Positions 30,338-40,833 of a DNA stretch of 64,000 bases are shown piece by piece; position 1 is the first letter of the stretch, and the number at the start of each line of letters is the position of its first letter. Position numbers and translations under genes: made by a program. Where the stretch lies: NCBI GenBank assembly GCA_028994555.1, contig JARDVN010000001.1, forward strand, positions 3,906,001 to 3,970,000. Reading direction: 5' to 3'. The notes under the pieces were generated by a model. The model was not told where the DNA came from and did not search any database. It saw only the letters and a program-made list of their open reading frames with translations. This DNA is from Citrobacter amalonaticus (GTDB lineage: Bacteria > Pseudomonadota > Gammaproteobacteria > Enterobacterales > Enterobacteriaceae).

Positions 30338-30424
30338 AAAAAATCCCGACCCTGGCGGGTCGGGATGAAACTTGCTTATGCAAGAAGCACTTGAAAATTC
30401 GTTACACCAGGAAATCTGATGTAC
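30338..30424 (-). ncRNA. dsrA: DsrA small regulatory RNA
   Basis: The minus strand reads GTACATCAGATTTCCTGGTG, GTAACGAATTTTCAAGTGCT, TCTTGCATAAGCAAG and then the terminator hairpin CCCGACC...GGTCGGG with a T tail. This is DsrA with few changes from E. coli, about 87 bases. DsrA with Hfq activates rpoS translation at low temperature and represses hns. Its first hairpin pairs with rpoS; the middle with hns. The 5' end at 30424 is set from E. coli. Confidence 0.95.
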
Positions 30425-30458
30425 GCTAAACCTTATCCGCAATTTTTTTGTATGACAA
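30425..30458 (-). promoter_or_regulatory. dsrA promoter
   Basis: On the minus strand TTGTCA (30453-30458) and TAAGGT (30430-30435) are separated by 17 bases and end 5 bases before the DsrA start. The -35 box is near consensus. In E. coli this promoter is cold-induced. Confidence 0.75.
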
Positions 30459-30631
30459 GCAAATATTTTTTTGACGAATGATTAATGCCGTTAATTAATC
30501 CTGTCAGGCGTTCAGCGGGACAGGCTACCTGCGCTCGCGAGCGCGGAATCGATCCCATTCCCGTTGGCTGACAACTTGATGGGTTTTAGGATTTTTCTGG
30601 GACTGAATGTTTTACCTTATGGGATTCCACC

Positions 30632-31447
30632 ATGCTTTCACTCAATGATTCATTGCTGATTTTTACCGATCTGGATGGCACGCTGTTGGACAGCCATACC
30701 TATGACTGGCAACCTGCGGCGGCCTGGCTGATGCGTCTGCGGGAGAAAAATATTCCGGTGATCCTGTGCAGCAGCAAAACCGCTGCCGAAATGCTGCAAA
30801 TCCAGAAGTCGCTCGGTTTACAGGGATTGCCGCTGATTGCGGAGAATGGTGCCGTGGTTGAACTGGATAGCCATTGGCAGACGCATCCCGACTTTCCCCG
30901 CCAGATCAATGGGGTATCGCATGATGAAATTAGCGCAGTGCTGAACAAACTGCGCAATAAAACGGGCTTTAAATTTACTGCCTTTGATGATGTCGATGAG
31001 ACCACGATCGCCGAATGGACGGGCCTGAGCCACGCGCAGGCCACCCTGACACGCCTGCATGAAGCTTCCGTCACGCTGATATGGCGCGACAGTGACGAGC
31101 ACATGGAAGCGTTCGCCCAACAGCTAAACGACCTGGGTTTACAGTTTGTTCAGGGCGCGAGATTCTGGCACGTCCTGGATGCCAGCTCCGGAAAAGATCA
31201 GGCGGCAAACTGGCTGATAGCGCAGTATCAGCGACAGTGGAAACGACGTCCGGTTACCGTCGGGCTGGGCGATGGACCGAATGACGCGCCACTGCTGGAG
31301 GCGATGGATTACGCCGTTATCGTGAAAGGGTTAAGTCGCGAAGGGGTGATGTTACACCCCGATGCTGCGCCGCAGGTTTATCGCACGCAGCATGAAGGGC
31401 CAAAGGGCTGGGATGAAGGCATGAGCCATTTTTTCGCCACGCCTTAG
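30632..31447 (+). CDS. yedP: Mannosyl-3-phosphoglycerate phosphatase family protein YedP
   Basis: 271 residues, HAD superfamily. Motif [15 protein letters not shown] (about 10-23), motif II ILCSSKT near 47, motif [21 protein letters not shown] near 210-225. It would remove phosphate from mannosyl-3-phosphoglycerate, but enterobacteria lack a known synthase, so the real substrate is open. The stop overlaps the dgcQ stop by 4 bases (convergent). Confidence 0.92.
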   Translation: MLSLNDSLLIFTDLDGTLLDSHTYDWQPAAAWLMRLREKNIPVILCSSKTAAEMLQIQKSLGLQGLPLIAENGAVVELDSHWQTHPDFPRQINGVSHDEISAVLNKLRNKTGFKFTAFDDVDETTIAEWTGLSHAQATLTRLHEASVTLIWRDSDEHMEAFAQQLNDLGLQFVQGARFWHVLDASSGKDQAANWLIAQYQRQWKRRPVTVGLGDGPNDAPLLEAMDYAVIVKGLSREGVMLHPDAAPQVYRTQHEGPKGWDEGMSHFFATP

Positions 31448-33147
31448 CCTTTATCCGTAACACAGACCCGGTTACGGCCTGCCTGTTTTGCCAGATAAAG
31501 CCGGCGGTCCGCCAGCGACTGGAGTTGCTCAAAATCGTAGTCCCCGGTTTCCTGGGTGCTACTCACGCCGAGTGAGGCGCTAATCCACAACGTGGCGCTT
31601 TTCGCCACCAGAATCTCTTTCTCATTCAACCGCAGGCGGATACGTTCGGCTATCTGCTCCGCCTGCGCCAGAGAGGTTTCCGGCAGAACCACACAGAACT
31701 CCTCCCCACCCACGCGACCAGCAACATCATAAGCGCGCAATGTACCGCTGATTAAGCCTGCGGCATGCGTCAGCACCCGATCCCCGGCCTGATGACCAAA
31801 GCGATCGTTAATGCTTTTAAAGTGGTCAAGATCGATCTGAATAACCGACAGCGGTTGTTTTTGCGTTCGACAACGCTGGGTCAGCTGTTTGGCTTTTTCA
31901 AACAGCGCGCCGCGGTTATATAAGCGGGTCAGCGTATCGTGCCAGGCCTGCCACTGGAGTGAACTCTGCAACACAAACATATTGCTAACCATATGGCGGA
32001 TGACCACCCAGGAGATGATCAGCATGGCGGTGAACAGCGCCCACAGCAGCGCCAGCGCTATGCTGATGCTACCAAAATCACCGTGTAACCCTTCGCTTAA
32101 GGTATGTACCCGTACCAGTACGCCATCGAAATGATCCAGCCGTTCCCAGCTAACGTAACGGCTTCCCATACGCAAGCCGCCTACCGTATCCTGCTCGATA
32201 TCATGCGCAAGCATCGCCAGTTCGCGCTCATCAAAGGTATTCGCGTTTCTCAGTTCCGGCGTGGAACCCGCCAGCAGCGCCAGTTTATTGTCATAGAGCT
32301 GATACTCCCCTTCCAGGTCCTTATCGATAGCTTCATCCATAAAGTGTTCTACCGCAGAAACGGGGATGGTCATCGCCAGCACACCGAGCCAGTAATGGTC
32401 GTTATCCAGCGGGACGCTAACGGTCACGCGTTGCTGATCGTCGCGGAGTTCGGGTGACAGCGTGGTGAACCAGCGTACGCCGCGCATCCGGTTTTTTCGC
32501 TGCGACTGTTCGGTAAACCAGGGTTGAATCACGTAGTCGTAATAGCGAGTGGTAATGTCGCTGGACAATGGTGCCGGCAACGTGGAGACGTAAAACCCGG
32601 CACGCGAAACGTACATTATCTGTTGTGACAGAGAGGTTCGCCTGTGCGCCAGGCGCATCAAATACCCGACCTCCAGCGCTGCGGACAGTTCGTTATCCAG
32701 CGATTCGTTGTCACGCGAGAGAATCAACGTCTGGTTCACGAACGCGTCCGAAACCCCACTCAACGTCAAGGTTCTGTGCTTATCGAGTTCCAGTTGCCAT
32801 ACGCGCGAATGACGCAGTTGCTCAAACTGGCTGACCGCCTCTTTTAAGGCAGAAAACGCCAGTGGGGTGACAAGCGCCTCATGCATCCCGTTACGCAGGA
32901 AAAGTAATTTATCAACATTGAACTGCAGCTGTTTATCCAGAGCGTTGGCGACATTTTCCAGATGGTTGCGCTGGCTGGAGATATAGGCGTCTTCCAGGAC
33001 GACCACTTCACGCCAGGTCAGCAGTGTCGAAAAGAACATGACTATCAGAAAACAGAGATTCACGACGTGGCCAGGGCCGAGTCGCCGCGCCAACATTTTC
33101 AGCCAGCCCCAGTTTTCCATCGTTGCTTCGTGCGGCACTCTGACCAC
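31444..33147 (-). CDS. dgcQ: Diguanylate cyclase DgcQ (YedQ)
   Basis: 567 residues. Two membrane segments (about 29-49 and 360-383) frame a large periplasmic sensor domain (CHASE7-type), then a GGDEF domain at about 400-560 with the active-site form [10 protein letters not shown]. It makes cyclic di-GMP and in relatives favours cellulose and sessile life, against the flagella encoded nearby. No downstream gene in the operon. The start may be the ATG at 33147 or the one at MENWGW; relatives have a short extra N-terminus too. Confidence 0.95.
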   Translation of the reverse strand: MVRVPHEATMENWGWLKMLARRLGPGHVVNLCFLIVMFFSTLLTWREVVVLEDAYISSQRNHLENVANALDKQLQFNVDKLLFLRNGMHEALVTPLAFSALKEAVSQFEQLRHSRVWQLELDKHRTLTLSGVSDAFVNQTLILSRDNESLDNELSAALEVGYLMRLAHRRTSLSQQIMYVSRAGFYVSTLPAPLSSDITTRYYDYVIQPWFTEQSQRKNRMRGVRWFTTLSPELRDDQQRVTVSVPLDNDHYWLGVLAMTIPVSAVEHFMDEAIDKDLEGEYQLYDNKLALLAGSTPELRNANTFDERELAMLAHDIEQDTVGGLRMGSRYVSWERLDHFDGVLVRVHTLSEGLHGDFGSISIALALLWALFTAMLIISWVVIRHMVSNMFVLQSSLQWQAWHDTLTRLYNRGALFEKAKQLTQRCRTQKQPLSVIQIDLDHFKSINDRFGHQAGDRVLTHAAGLISGTLRAYDVAGRVGGEEFCVVLPETSLAQAEQIAERIRLRLNEKEILVAKSATLWISASLGVSSTQETGDYDFEQLQSLADRRLYLAKQAGRNRVCVTDKG

Positions 33148-33262
33148 TCCCTACACGCTATTACTTTCCTAATCCTGGCATAATTCAGTGCGTTACGTAT
33201 TGTTGCCATCACGTATTTTTGAATTTAAGAAAACGCCCGACTGTAAGTCGGGCGTTCAGGCA

Positions 33263-33445
33263 TCAGGCTTCTTCACACGGTTGACTGGCATCAACGGTAA
33301 CGAGTTCATTCTCATGGAATGCTTCTCGCTTGACGCCAAACCCATCATACCACCGACACTCCACCATACCGCTGGAATAGCCAGTGACAATCATGCGCGG
33401 ACCGCCCTCTTTCACAGTCACTTCCTCACAGACCGAAAAAACCAT
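33263..33445 (-). CDS. yodC: YodC, small protein
   Basis: 60 residues. VCEEVTVKEGGPRMIVTGYS and ECRWYDGFGVKREAFHENEL match E. coli YodC (DUF2158-type fold). AGGAGGTAAC lies upstream. Function unknown. Only the C-terminal 10 residues differ clearly from E. coli. Confidence 0.93.
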   Translation of the reverse strand: MVFSVCEEVTVKEGGPRMIVTGYSSGMVECRWYDGFGVKREAFHENELVTVDASQPCEEA

Positions 33446-33520
33446 GTTACCTCCTGTATACAGTGAACGTTTTCACCTTAGTCGAGGATGTCTGGTTTTG
33501 CCTCATTCAGGGGATGACTT

Positions 33521-34433
33521 TTAGTGCGCAACCCCACGCACTCTGGAGACGGCCTTCACCAACAGCACGACAATCGCGCCAATGATAAAGCCCAGCACCA
33601 GATTCAGTAGCGTCGGCAGAATCAATGCCACCACGGCACTTTGCTGCTGAGCAAACGCCTCAATGGCATGATGTAACGGCGCAACGCCGTGCACCACAAT
33701 CCCGCCGCCCACAAGGAACATCGCCAGCGTGCCAACCACCGACAGTGATTTCATCAGCCATGGCGCGACAACCAGCAATCCTTTCCCTAAGGCCTTCGCC
33801 AGCACGCTGGTTTTGTCTGCCAGCCAGTACCCCATGTCATCAAGCTTAACGATGAGTCCGACCAGTCCATACACGCCTATCGTGACCACCAGCGCAATTC
33901 CTGACAGGACCAGCACCTGGTTGAGCAACGGTGCCTCGGCCACAATCCCCAGCGTGATCGCCACTATCTCTGCCGAAAGAATAAAATCGGTTCGCACTGC
34001 GCCTTTGATTTTATCCTTTTCAAACGCCAGCGGGTCCTGAGCCGCCAGCGCTTCCAACCGCCGTTGTCGCTCAGCCGGATCTACTTTGTGTTTTCGCGAT
34101 TCGAGGGTGTGCAGGACTTTCTCTACGCCTTCAAAACAGAGAAAAGCGCCGCCAATCATCAACAGCGGTGTGATAGCCCAGGGAATAAAGGCACTGATGA
34201 GCAGCGCCAGCGGCACCAGGATCACTTTGTTAACGAGCGAGCCTTTCGCAACGCTCCAGACCACGGGCAACTCACGATTCGCTCTTACCCCCCGTGACCT
34301 GCTGCGCGTTAAGCGACAGGTCATCCCCCAATACGCCAGCCGTTTTCTTCGCGGCCAGTTTCCCCATCATTGAGATGTCATCCAACAACGTGGCGATATC
34401 ATCCAGCAAGGTCAGTAAGCTACTTCCTGCCAA
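33521..34433 (-). CDS. yedI: DUF808 membrane protein YedI (frameshifted at C6)
   Basis: The run 34288-34293 must lose one C to join the start ([38 protein letters not shown]) with the rest, about 303 residues against 305 in E. coli. Start is a TTG at 34433 with GAGGG upstream, as I infer from the conserved N-terminus. Inner membrane protein with about six hydrophobic segments; function unknown. Confidence 0.92.
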
Positions 34434-34610
34434 AATTATTCCCTCATTTTTTTCTTATTGAAGCGTTAAGTATGGAGTAAAACACACGAAGCTGAAACCG
34501 GCGTTATTCGTCAACATTTTTCTAACAAGAGAGATGAATTATATTACTCGCCAGCCCGATAGTTTTCGCGTTTACTATGTCGCTGGTTAGCATTTCTCAC
34601 GTGAGGGATT

Positions 34611-35533
34611 ATGCGTTTCAGGCAGTTGTTACCGCTTTTCAGCGCGCTGTTCGCGCTGTATATCATCTGGGGTTCCACCTATTTCGTTATCCGTATCGGC
34701 GTGGAAAGCTGGCCACCGCTGATGATGGCAGGCGTGCGCTTTCTCGCGGCAGGGATTCTGTTAATCACCTTTTTTGCTGCTGCGCGGGCATCAACTCCCG
34801 CCGCTTCGCCCGCTGCTGAATGCGGCGCTGATTGGTGTTTTGCTGCTTGCCGTCGGTAACGGGTTGGTTACGGTAGCAGAACATCAGGACGTCCCTTCCG
34901 GCATCGCGGCGGTTGTGGTGGCGACGGTTCCGCTGTTTACCTTGTGTTTCAGCCATTTCTTTGGCATCAAAACCCGTAAGCTGGAGTGGATGGGAATTGC
35001 CATTGGCCTGGCGGGCATCGTGATGCTCAACAGCGGCGGCAACCTGAGCGGCAATCCGTGGGGGGGCGATATTCATTCTGATTGGTTCGATCAGTTGGGC
35101 GTTTGGCTCAGTCTACGGTTCTCGCATTACGCTGCCGGTAGGGATGATGGCCGGCGCAATTGAGATGCTCGCTGCCGGGATCGTGCTGATGTGCGCCTCG
35201 CTGGTGAGCGGTGAAAAGTTGACCACGCTGCCGTCGCTGTCAGGCTTCCTGGCGGTGGGTTATCTGGCGGTATTTGGATCTATTATTGCCATCAACGCCT
35301 ATATGTATTTGATCCGTAACGTCAGCCCTGCTCTGGCAACCAGTTATGCTTATGTGAACCCGGTCGTTGCGGTGTTACTGGGGACGAGTCTGGGCGGTGA
35401 ACGTCTGGCACCGATTGAATGGCTGGCGCTTGGCGTCATCGTCTTCGCGGTGGTTCTGGTGACGCTGGGGAAATATCTTTTTCCGCCGAAACCGACGCTA
35501 AAACCTGCGGAAAACGATAAAACGTTACAGTAA
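34611..35533 (+). CDS. yedA: DMT-family inner membrane transporter YedA (two frameshifts)
   Basis: Two EamA domains, ten membrane segments. One T too many at 34770-34775 and one G too many at 35060-35066; correction gives about 306 residues: FRQLLPLFSALFALYIIWGS, then LLLRGHQLPPLRPLLNAALI, and NPWGAIFILIGSISWAFGSV. Substrate unknown (drug/metabolite efflux). The 3' end overlaps vsr by 9 bases (convergent). Confidence 0.93.
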
Positions 35534-35992
35534 ATGCATCCCCTGAGTGTCGATCTGCGCGGGCGCGCCACCGCCGCAGACCCACTCTTCAAGACGCTCC
35601 GACAGCGCGGCGTCGCTGAGCCTTTCCCGCCCACGTAGCGCACATTCCCAGACGATCAGCACCCGCCAGCCCATTTCCTTTAAACGCTGGATATCGCGGC
35701 GATCGCGCGCCACGTTTTTACCAATCTTATCCAGCCAGAAATCGGTACGCGTCGCGGGCACCTTGAACAGGTAACAGTGATGGTGATGCCAGAAACAGCC
35801 GTGGGTAAAAATGACGCAGCGATACTCATCCACTACAAAATCAGGACGACCGGGTAGCGAAGCATCCTGAACGCGATAGTCCAGCCCCTGCTCCGCCAGC
35901 AGACCTGCAAGCCGTTTTTCGATGGCGGTATCGCGCGTCGCGATGGCTCGCATGTTTTTACTGCGCGTCGCCTTATCGTGAACATCCGCCAT
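35525..35992 (-). CDS. vsr: Very-short-patch repair endonuclease Vsr
   Basis: 155 residues. It nicks at T:G mismatches left by deamination of Dcm-methylated cytosine. [20 protein letters not shown] at the start, then the catalytic [20 protein letters not shown] with Asp and the zinc ligands (H, C, C). I chose [10 protein letters not shown] as the start, inside the end of dcm, as in E. coli; the overlap is 20 bases. Confidence 0.96.
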   Translation of the reverse strand: MADVHDKATRSKNMRAIATRDTAIEKRLAGLLAEQGLDYRVQDASLPGRPDFVVDEYRCVIFTHGCFWHHHHCYLFKVPATRTDFWLDKIGKNVARDRRDIQRLKEMGWRVLIVWECALRGRERLSDAALSERLEEWVCGGGAPAQIDTQGMHLL

Positions 35993-37406
35993 GCACCATC
36001 TCTTGCTGACGTAACGCGACAGCCGCTTTAATTTTCTCTTCCAGCAACGTCGCCACAGCGGCGAACGCGGGTACCACCACGGAGTTACCAAACTGGCGAT
36101 AGGCCTGAGTATCAGAAACGGGGATGCGGAACTGGTATCCCTGCGGCGACTCAAACCCCATCAGTCGCGCGCACTCTCTTGGCGTTAAGCGGCGTGGACG
36201 ATGCTGCTGATTCTGCGGATCGTCAAAATTCACTTCTCCGACGGCAAAATCCCAGCCGCGGTCGATCAGAATTTCAGCGCCATCTTTGTAATAGCGCGCG
36301 GAAAGCGTACGCGTCACGCAATTCGGATTTGCGGGATAGACCATACCGTAGCCAAAACCGTTGCCCTTCGCCTGATGCTTTTTCGCGTAGCGGTAGAGGT
36401 ATTTCCACAGCACGGGCGTCAGTATATATCTGGCTTCCACTACCGGTTCCAGTAATTCCGCCAGGGTAATGCGCCGCTGCGGATAGCGCGTACTGATGTC
36501 GCGCAGGGTAAAGTCGCGCTTCAGATTCAGATCGCGACGAAATCCGACCAGCACAATGCGTTCCCGATGCTGCGGTAAGAAATGTTTGCCATCAATGATT
36601 TTCGGATCGTCCGGGCCATTATCCTCTGCATCTGCGACGTCGTAACCCAGAGAGTCCAGCGTTTGCATAATAATGCGGAACGTTTTGCCCTGATCGTGAC
36701 TCTTCAGGTTTTTCACGTTTTCCAGAACAAAAATCGGCGGACGGCGGGCGTCAATAATACGGACAACGTCAAAGAACAATGTCCCCTGAGTATCGCAGGC
36801 AAAACCGTGAGCGCGTCCCAGCGCATTTTTCTTCGACACTCCGGCAAGTGAAAACGGCTGGCAAGGGAAGCCTGCCAGCAGGACATCGTGTTGCGGCACG
36901 TGCTGGCGAATATGTTCTGCCGCCTGATTGTCGCTGACACCTTCGCGATGGCTGAGCGTGATATCGCGAATGTCTTCATTAAAGTGGTGGCTGGCCGGGT
37001 CGCAGTAATAGTTAGCTTTATAGGTGCGCACCGCATGTTTGTTCCACTCGCTGGTGAACACGCACTGCCCGCCTATCGCCTCAAATCCACGACGAATACC
37101 GCCAATACCCGCAAAGAGATCGATAAACCGGAAAGCATAGTGCGGATGGTGCGCTGGCGGCGTGGGTAACAGAGTGCGCAAAAACGCCAACTCCCGCTCG
37201 CTTAATCGATGCCATGCCGAGGCATTCGCCACCACGCGCTTTAAAATGGCCGGACTCCAGTGGTTCTCACCCATTCCATTCAGGCAAGCCACCAACGTTT
37301 TAACATCATAAATTTCCAACAATTTCGCCAATAGCCCCTGCGCAACGTCTGCATTGCTGTCCGTTGCGGGAACCAATGAACCTGTTACTGAAAGATTTTG
37401 TTGCAT
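35973..37406 (-). CDS. dcm: DNA cytosine methyltransferase Dcm
   Basis: 477 residues. Methylates the second C of CCWGG. Motif [21 protein letters not shown], motif [13 protein letters not shown] with the catalytic Cys near 178, motif [11 protein letters not shown], motif [15 protein letters not shown], motif [12 protein letters not shown]. Frame intact. It works with vsr, which removes mutations at its sites. Confidence 0.97.
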   Translation of the reverse strand: MQQNLSVTGSLVPATDSNADVAQGLLAKLLEIYDVKTLVACLNGMGENHWSPAILKRVVANASAWHRLSERELAFLRTLLPTPPAHHPHYAFRFIDLFAGIGGIRRGFEAIGGQCVFTSEWNKHAVRTYKANYYCDPASHHFNEDIRDITLSHREGVSDNQAAEHIRQHVPQHDVLLAGFPCQPFSLAGVSKKNALGRAHGFACDTQGTLFFDVVRIIDARRPPIFVLENVKNLKSHDQGKTFRIIMQTLDSLGYDVADAEDNGPDDPKIIDGKHFLPQHRERIVLVGFRRDLNLKRDFTLRDISTRYPQRRITLAELLEPVVEARYILTPVLWKYLYRYAKKHQAKGNGFGYGMVYPANPNCVTRTLSARYYKDGAEILIDRGWDFAVGEVNFDDPQNQQHRPRRLTPRECARLMGFESPQGYQFRIPVSDTQAYRQFGNSVVVPAFAAVATLLEEKIKAAVALRQQEMVHGGCSR

Positions 37407-37456
37407 ATCGTTAACCGACCAAAAAAGAGTAGCGTCAGGTTAACATAAAATTTGCC

Positions 37457-38155
37457 TCACGAGTGGCTGGGGCGAAATGCGCGGATCACTGCCGGATCGA
37501 CAGATTCGTACTCACCTTTTAGTTCCGCGCTTAACTTTGCCATGTAGTTCACCAGGAACTCAGCGTTATACCGGGCAAGTTCACGTCCACGCGCGGTTTG
37601 CATGGTATCAGGCAACGCCAGTAATTTGGTCTGGAAGTGATCGAGGGCAAACTGTTTATCGTTGAGCGCTCGCCGCTCAGCGAAAGGGTCTTCACCATCA
37701 AACAGCGCTACTCCTAAGGCGCCAGAAACCGCAAAGACCCGCGCCAGTCCTATCGCCCCGAGCGCCTCAAGCCGGTCGGCATCCTGAACGATTTTTGCTT
37801 CAAGCGTTAAAGGGGCAATATTTGCGCTAAAACTGTGGGCTTCAATCGCATGGCAAACCGCCGCCAGTTGCGAGTCGGGGAAAGCGGGAAAATCACGGAT
37901 GAGGATACGACGGGTTTCAGCGGCAGCCAGTACAGACGAGCGATGACGGTCCGGATGGTTTTTGGCGAGGCTGACAATGTCATGAAAATAACAGGCGGTC
38001 AGCACGACCAGCCCATCGACCTCCTGCCCTTCCATCAGTTGCCGCGATGTCGCCCAGACACGGCGGAAGTGAAAAATATCATGCGCGGCATCCTGCCGGG
38101 TGTGATGGTTGCATAACCAGGCTTCAAATTGCGATTGCCAGTGCTGAAGATCCAC
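37457..38155 (-). CDS. yedJ: HD-domain phosphohydrolase YedJ
   Basis: 232 residues. HD motif residues: [12 protein letters not shown] (about 25-36) and [20 protein letters not shown] (about 50-69), then [13 protein letters not shown] (Asp). Metal-dependent phosphohydrolase of unknown substrate, like E. coli YedJ. Confidence 0.94.
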   Translation of the reverse strand: MDLQHWQSQFEAWLCNHHTRQDAAHDIFHFRRVWATSRQLMEGQEVDGLVVLTACYFHDIVSLAKNHPDRHRSSVLAAAETRRILIRDFPAFPDSQLAAVCHAIEAHSFSANIAPLTLEAKIVQDADRLEALGAIGLARVFAVSGALGVALFDGEDPFAERRALNDKQFALDHFQTKLLALPDTMQTARGRELARYNAEFLVNYMAKLSAELKGEYESVDPAVIRAFRPSHS

Positions 38156-38207
38156 ATTGCCTCCCGTAGGTTAAGAAACGCTACAGTAACAAGTTTTTCT
38201 GCCGTCT

Positions 38208-38498
38208 TCACCCAGGCTGACGGCGTGGGCGCGTATACCAGGCGATACTACCGAGGATCAATCCCACCAGTCCGAGCACCAGAAACCCCAGCAGCGCGCC
38301 TATCCATTTTCCGCTGGTTGAGCCAAGCGAACTTTCAAATCCGGCAACCGGAATCGACTGAATGTGGCTGATCACCCAGGCGTAGCGCAGCATGGCCCAG
38401 ACGAAATAGACGCAGAAAGCGTAAAATACCCATAATGCCAGTTTGCCGCCCAGACTCCGTGTTGCTCTTTCTTCCATACTGTTCAAAGGAAACTCCAT
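38208..38498 (-). CDS. yedR: Inner membrane protein YedR
   Basis: 96 residues with two membrane segments (LALWVFYAFCVYFVWAMLRY and GALLGFLVLGLVGLILGSIA). VSHIQSIPVAGFESSLGS-like middle is conserved with E. coli YedR. E. coli lists a longer N-terminus; I start at MEFPLNSMEE, which has AAAGGAAA upstream. Confidence 0.88.
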   Translation of the reverse strand: MEFPLNSMEERATRSLGGKLALWVFYAFCVYFVWAMLRYAWVISHIQSIPVAGFESSLGSTSGKWIGALLGFLVLGLVGLILGSIAWYTRPRRQPG

Positions 38499-38534
38499 TT
38501 CTGGGATGTCAATCTAAAAACTCACTGTACTTTT

Positions 38535-38550
38535 TGTGATTATAATCACA
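38535..38550. promoter_or_regulatory. CRP-binding site, full consensus halves
   Basis: TGTGATTATAATCACA: both half-sites TGTGA and TCACA with the proper 6-base spacer, and the whole is a perfect palindrome. It lies 37 bases upstream of the yedR start and 590 bases before the porin. It may control yedR or a small RNA. Confidence 0.75.
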
Positions 38551-38765
38551 CTTTTTTTGTTATGTATGTCACAACCAGCCCGACAATCATTGATTTTGCA
38601 TATGTATTGATCCAGGGCAATTTTAGCTATGTCACAAAAACCCCGGTTAACGCCCTAAATTTTCTGAATATACCCTTCTCACGTTTACTTATACATATCA
38701 CAAGCCAATAAAACATACGTCACGTAAATCCCGTTTCTGTTTTATTTTATGTATGTCATTATGAT

Positions 38766-38832
38766 CGCGTCATTAGCCTTTTTTATCATTTATTTTCCTT
38801 TTTTATAACCGGCATTTATGCCGGTTTTTTTT
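38766..38832 (+). ncRNA. Candidate small RNA (RseX position)
   Basis: A strong rho-independent terminator (AACCGGCAT/ATGCCGGTT, loop TT, then T run to 38832) stands alone with no gene in front. A TATGAT -10-like box ends at 38765. In E. coli the small RNA RseX lies between yedR and yedS, the same place. I do not remember its sequence well enough to confirm. The 5' end is a guess. Confidence 0.4.
38807..38832 (+). terminator. Strong terminator between yedR and the porin
   Basis: Nine-pair perfect stem AACCGGCAT/ATGCCGGTT with a 2-base loop followed by eight T in total. It must serve a transcript starting inside the yedR-porin gap. Confidence 0.85.
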
Positions 38833-39125
38833 ATTATTTACCTCCTGTGACGGGTTTTCTTTATCCGGCCAATCATTCAAATCATGAATCTTTCCATGAA
38901 AAACATAACATATTGATATTAAATCATAATAAATGTGTATGGTTTTTAAATAAACCATATAAGCTGAATTATAAAAAAGGCAAAAAGAAACATTTAGAAA
39001 TATTTAAAATATAATTGTTACATGTTATTTTTAAAATAAAATGAACTCTATAGAATAGTATCCAAACGTGCTCTTTTGGAAAGAAGCATTTATTCACGAT
39101 AATTATTACCCTAAGGGAAGACATA

Positions 39126-40313
39126 ATGAACAGAAAAGTATTGGCAATGCTTGTTCCAGCATTACTTATTGCTGGCGTGGCACATGCAGCTGAAGTCTAT
39201 AATAAAGACGGTAATAAACTGGACCTGTACGGAAAAGTAGATGGTCTGCACTACTTCTCTGACGACGCGGGCAGCGATGGCGATCAGACTTATGCACGTC
39301 TGGGCTTTAAGGGCGAAACGCAGATTATGGATCAACTGACCGGCTACGGTCAGTGGGAATATAACATTAACGCAAGCGGCACCGAAGGCAATAAAGGCGA
39401 TTCCGCAACGCGTCTGGGCTTTGCCGGTTTAGGTTTCGGCCAGAATGGTACCTTCGACTACGGTCGTAACTACGGCGTGGTTTATGACGTCGAAGCGTGG
39501 ACCGATATGCTGCCAGAATTTGGCGGTGATACCTACACCCAGACCGACGTCTATATGCTGGGTCGTACTAACGGCGTTGCCACCTACCGTAACAAAGGCT
39601 TCTTCGGTCAGGTTGATGGTCTGAACTTCGCGCTGCAGTATCAGGGCAACAATGAGAATGGCGGGTTAGCCGGACAGGAAGGTACGGGTAATGGTAACGA
39701 AGCCCGTAGTTTGGCCAAAGAAAACGGCGACGGCTACGGTATGTCCACCTCTTATGACTTTGACTTCGGTCTGAGCCTGGGTGCGGCCTATTCTTCATCT
39801 GACCGTACGGATGCTCAGGTTTCTCGTGGTGCTTATGATCGTACCCGCGCTAACAACTACGCTGGTGGCGAAACGGCTGAAGCCTGGACCATTGGCGCGA
39901 AATATGACGCGAACAATATCTATCTGGCCACAATGTATGCCGAAACCCGCAACATGACCTATTACGGTGGCGGTAAAGGCGAAACAAACGGCGGTATTGC
40001 CAACCAGACCAAAAACTTTGAAGCGGTTGCACAGTACCAGTTCGATTTCGGTCTGCGCCCATCCATCGCTTACCTGGTATCTAAAGGGAAGGAACTGGGT
40101 GGTCAGGATCACGATGGTGATGGTAACCCACGCTACACCGACAAAGATCTGGTGAAATATGTTGATGTCGGCATGACATACTACTTCAACAAAAACATGT
40201 CCACCTACGTTGATTACAAAATCAACCTGCTGGACAACGATGATCACTTCTATGCAGACAACGGCATCGCGACCGATGACATCGTTGCTGTGGGCTTAGT
40301 GTATCAGTTCTAA
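39126..40313 (+). CDS. ompS1: Outer membrane porin, OmpS1/YedS type
   Basis: 395 residues. Signal peptide [20 protein letters not shown] with cleavage after AHA, then the 16-stranded trimeric porin: [20 protein letters not shown], the L3 constriction loop region ([20 protein letters not shown]), and the end VGLVYQF with terminal Phe for BAM. Position after yedR is that of yedS, a broken gene in E. coli K-12, and of ompS1 in Salmonella as I remember. Intact here. General diffusion porin, usually quiet and controlled by OmpR and LeuO. Confidence 0.88.
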   Translation: MNRKVLAMLVPALLIAGVAHAAEVYNKDGNKLDLYGKVDGLHYFSDDAGSDGDQTYARLGFKGETQIMDQLTGYGQWEYNINASGTEGNKGDSATRLGFAGLGFGQNGTFDYGRNYGVVYDVEAWTDMLPEFGGDTYTQTDVYMLGRTNGVATYRNKGFFGQVDGLNFALQYQGNNENGGLAGQEGTGNGNEARSLAKENGDGYGMSTSYDFDFGLSLGAAYSSSDRTDAQVSRGAYDRTRANNYAGGETAEAWTIGAKYDANNIYLATMYAETRNMTYYGGGKGETNGGIANQTKNFEAVAQYQFDFGLRPSIAYLVSKGKELGGQDHDGDGNPRYTDKDLVKYVDVGMTYYFNKNMSTYVDYKINLLDNDDHFYADNGIATDDIVAVGLVYQF

Positions 40314-40331
40314 TCGCCAGAATAATTTCAG

Positions 40332-40355
40332 GCCCGCTTCCGGCGGGCTTTTTTT
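40332..40355 (+). terminator. Porin terminator
   Basis: Stem GCCCGC/GCGGGC, loop TTCCG, then seven T. It lies 18 bases after the porin stop. Confidence 0.9.
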
Positions 40356-40367
40356 GTGCTTGAAATA

Positions 40368-40731
40368 TCACTCAGTATTGAGCTTGTCGCCATTTTCCCG
40401 CATCCAGTCAGCCAGAGGCGCCAATGCGCCATGCAGAGTCAACCCCAGGGGCGTTATCTGATATTCAACGCGCGGTGGAATTTCCGGATAAATCGTTCGT
40501 GACACCAGCCCGCGTAGCTCAAACAAGCGCAACTGCTTTGTCAGCTCTTTTTTGCGTGATGGGTGCCGCTGCCCGTAGCAACTCACCAAACCGCACCGGG
40601 GCATTGAGAACGATCAGACGATACAATATCGGGATTGCCCACTTCCCGGAGACCAGGCTGACGAAGCGAGTCATCGGACAGGGTTGATGCTGAAAATTTT
40701 TCTCAGTTACGCAGTCGGCTGATTCCGCCAT
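40368..40731 (-). CDS. HxlR-family transcriptional regulator (frameshifted at T6)
   Basis: Removing one base from the run at 40548-40553 gives about 120 residues. CPMTRFVSLVSGKWAIPILY, then VRFGELLRAAAPITQKELTK and LRLFELRGLVSRTIYPEIPP: the complete HxlR winged helix with the N-terminal Cys (CPM) that can sense electrophiles or oxidants in some members. It is divergent from a short-chain dehydrogenase, which it likely controls. Confidence 0.88.
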
Positions 40732-40749
40732 AGCACACCTCTTGCCTCT

Positions 40750-40788
40750 TTAGTATCCATTTGGTACCTGGTTTCTTTTAGATACTAA
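40750..40788. promoter_or_regulatory. Inverted repeat, likely HxlR operator
   Basis: TTAGTATC (40750-40757) and GATACTAA (40781-40788) form a perfect 8-base inverted repeat with a 23-base centre, between the divergent regulator and dehydrogenase genes. HxlR proteins bind such palindromes as dimers. Confidence 0.6.
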
Positions 40789-40833
40789 CGTTTCTATAGT
40801 GCATTCTCCAGAGACAATTCAGGAGAAGAAAAA

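Larger units (their letters stand above)
38499..39125. other. Long AT-rich control region before the porin
   Basis: 627 bases without a gene. It carries a CRP-like palindrome, several copies of an ATGTATGTCA-like word (38561-38572, 38628-38635, 38750-38759, and shorter forms at 38691-38702 and 38713-38722), a terminator at 38807-38832 and then a very AT-rich stretch (38930-39080) typical of porin promoters bound by OmpR, H-NS or LeuO in relatives. Exact OmpR sites cannot be fixed by eye. Confidence 0.6.
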
